Assembly (NCBI GenBank): GCA_026983935.1
Contig: JALSTC010000768.1
Coordinates: 1 to 7,212 of the forward strand
Length of the DNA: 7,212 nt
Origin: Ardenticatenia bacterium
GTDB taxonomy: Bacteria; Chloroflexota; Anaerolineae; Aggregatilineales; Ch27
Direction of reading: 5' to 3'
This document shows, in pieces, positions 5,843 through 7,212 of this stretch. The translations under genes and the position numbers were made by a program. Every line of letters begins with the position of its first letter. The stretch's first letter is position 1. A model generated the notes under the pieces. The model was not told where the DNA came from and ran no database searches. It was given only the letters and a program-made list of their open reading frames with translations.

Positions 5843-7212
5843 TCAGTCTCCCGGCTTAGGATCGATCGGATCGCTGGGGATAAATACCCCGGGCGAATCT
5901 TCCTCAGTGTCAACAACATCGTTTGTGTCTTCGCGATGTGCAAGTGGGTCTGAGGGGATAAAGATACCTGAATCTTCATCTTCTGTGGGCGGCCTGACCT
6001 CACGCGGCGGTTCCGGGATATCCATTGGCTGCGTGCTGGTTGTATAGCGCTCAGTGTCATTGCTGACTGGCTGTGTGGCTTCCGGCCCGGGGAGACCCTC
6101 CGGCAGTGCTGGCGGTGGCCCTATGCCAGATGCAATACGTGGGGCTTGCTGCCTCAAGGACGGCCATCTCCTCAGCATCTGTGCCACCTGGGCAATGACA
6201 CGTTCCAGTTTTGAGCCAATCTCAATATCTTTGCCAGGGGTCAGGGCAAATGTGACCTGCCCCTGGGCATCAATGTCTATACCAATACCCGTCTCTAACG
6301 CAGCAAGTTTCAGAAGTTCGCCCAATGTGTGAGCGCCACCATGTTGGTCGGCGAGCGCCAACGCCTCAAGGGACATCCGACGCTGTCGTGTATCAAGGAC
6401 AAGCTCCGGGGGGTCCAGAAAGACGTTGATAGGGTTGATAGGGATCAGGCGAATTCCGAACTGTCTGCGTTCTTCCACTGCTTCCTTGATCCTCTGGGAA
6501 ATTGCATTCAGTATTGGCTGGAGTTTGAGCTGCTCGCGGCCATACCGTGCAATTTCCTCCCGAAGGATATACTGGATCTGTTCCTTCAGGCCTTTTTCGA
6601 GCATTGCCCTGGTCATACTCCGAAGCCGCACCCAGAACGCGGGATCAGCCTGCAATGGGTTATAAGTGCAAACTATTCGGGCACGAACTCGATAGGGAAA
6701 GTAATCGCTGGACACAAAACTTTCATCGTCTATTTCAATGACCAGAGACCCTTTCTCTTCGTAAGGGCGGGCGTCCTGGAGCGGACAGATCCTGTGTGTG
6801 CCGGAGCCTACGTAGCGCAGCAGATGGTCGCCAGTGTCCAGGATCATCCAGACCGCATTGTCGGGGACATTAACCGGCCATATCGGCATCCAGAGAGAAA
6901 ATGGGGCAGCGATAACGCAGATGCTGCCGATCAAAACAGGCAGTACCCAGCGTTCTGCCTGCGTGCTGTCGGGTATGATGATCGTCATGCCAAGGTAAGT
7001 CAAGGCTGCCAGGATGATACCGATGGTGGCGAACGTCGCGATCAGGCGGATGCTGCGCCCCTTGCGGGTGGTAATGGATGGGATTATGGAAGTAAGCCAG
7101 ACTACAATCATCACGCCGGCCCCGCCAACAATGAGGGGGAGCGTAGTAGTAATGGCTTCGACGAAAGGTGATACCTTATCTTCCGGGAGGGACGTGTCAA
7201 CAAGTAGTGTTT
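5843..7212 (-). CDS. Membrane-anchored SPFH/band 7 domain protein, 5' end beyond window
   Basis: This is probably a scaffold of stomatin/prohibitin/flotillin type at the inner membrane. Residue numbers count from the in-frame GTG at 7114. The frame is open for 32 more codons to the right edge, and the added residues complete a first membrane helix (LPLIVGGAG followed by MIVVWLTSII), so that GTG is unlikely to be the start and the gene is treated as partial. Further helices lie at about 22-47 and 56-80. The basic TRKGR loop (16-20) fits a cytoplasmic side, which places the SPFH domain in the cytoplasm. The SPFH region is about 84-240 (VWMILDTGDHLLRYVGSGTH, then a strand-rich part), with a helical segment at 169-197 typical of SPFH oligomerisation. 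A small globular region (262-294) and a Pro/acidic tail (330-423) follow. The tail ends in two GhFIPSDP motifs. No enzyme motif is seen. It is convergent with the ATPase gene. Confidence 0.8.
   Translation of the reverse strand, partial: TLLVDTSLPEDKVSPFVEAITTTLPLIVGGAGVMIVVWLTSIIPSITTRKGRSIRLIATFATIGIILAALTYLGMTIIIPDSTQAERWVLPVLIGSICVIAAPFSLWMPIWPVNVPDNAVWMILDTGDHLLRYVGSGTHRICPLQDARPYEEKGSLVIEIDDESFVSSDYFPYRVRARIVCTYNPLQADPAFWVRLRSMTRAMLEKGLKEQIQYILREEIARYGREQLKLQPILNAISQRIKEAVEERRQFGIRLIPINPINVFLDPPELVLDTRQRRMSLEALALADQHGGAHTLGELLKLAALETGIGIDIDAQGQVTFALTPGKDIEIGSKLERVIAQVAQMLRRWPSLRQQAPRIASGIGPPPALPEGLPGPEATQPVSNDTERYTTSTQPMDIPEPPREVRPPTEDEDSGIFIPSDPLAHREDTNDVVDTEEDSPGVFIPSDPIDPKPGD
5867..5968 (-). 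repeat. Duplicated GhFIPSDP motif in the acidic tail of the SPFH protein
   Basis: Two copies of an acidic segment plus G(I/V)FIPSDP are encoded at 5945-5968 (GIFIPSDP) and 5867-5890 (GVFIPSDP), preceded by EDEDS and EEDSP. Peptide identity is 7 of 8, while the 24-nt DNA units match at about 16 positions. The serine codon is TCA in one and AGC in the other. This looks like a repeated short linear binding motif in a disordered tail; the partner is unknown. Confidence 0.75.

Noticed and set aside
6329..7171. Long plus-strand open frame (280 codons) opposite the SPFH gene
   Set aside because: Its predicted product is His/Asp/Arg-rich with no recognisable domain and no good ribosome binding site, while the minus strand encodes clear membrane helices and an SPFH domain. 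It is an antisense shadow.

Overview
The window looks like chromosomal DNA from a Chloroflexota bacterium, probably of the Anaerolineae type. This is inferred from gene style rather than from a database match. The signs are a large STAND ATPase with TPR-like repeats, a membrane protein with a Thr-Pro-rich linker leading to an SH3b domain, a second P-loop ATPase with a C-terminal winged-helix-like region, and a multi-pass SPFH/band 7 protein. GC content is moderate and coding density is high. No transposase, integrase, CRISPR array or phage gene is visible.

Layout. (1) 24-2471 (+): an 815-residue regulator-like protein with an N-terminal helix-turn-helix, an NB-ARC-type NTPase and C-terminal TPR-like helices. 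Its reading frame stays open to the left edge, so its start is uncertain. (2) 2481-2603: a good sigma70-type promoter followed by a complete tRNA-Arg(TCG) gene. (3) 2669-3697 (+): trpS, tryptophanyl-tRNA synthetase, 65 bases after the tRNA with no terminator between them, so the two may share a transcript. A strong intrinsic terminator at 3749-3780 closes this unit. (4) 3814-4632 (+): a four-helix membrane protein with a Thr/Pro linker and an extracytoplasmic SH3b domain. (5) 4677-5834 (+): a soluble P-loop ATPase with a GTG start, 44 bases downstream. (6) 5843-7212 (-): a membrane-anchored SPFH protein, convergent with the ATPase and only 8 bp from its stop codon. Its 5' end lies beyond the right edge.

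How the genes may work together. The tRNA and trpS form a translation unit. The SH3b membrane protein and the ATPase lie on the same strand and could form a small operon linking an envelope sensor to a cytoplasmic nucleotide switch. The adjacent SPFH protein would also sit at the membrane with its main domain in the cytoplasm. A joint envelope function for these three is inference from proximity and predicted topology. No known defence or signalling system is recognised with certainty. The longest stretch between genes is about 116 bases (3698-3813) and is accounted for by the trpS terminator.
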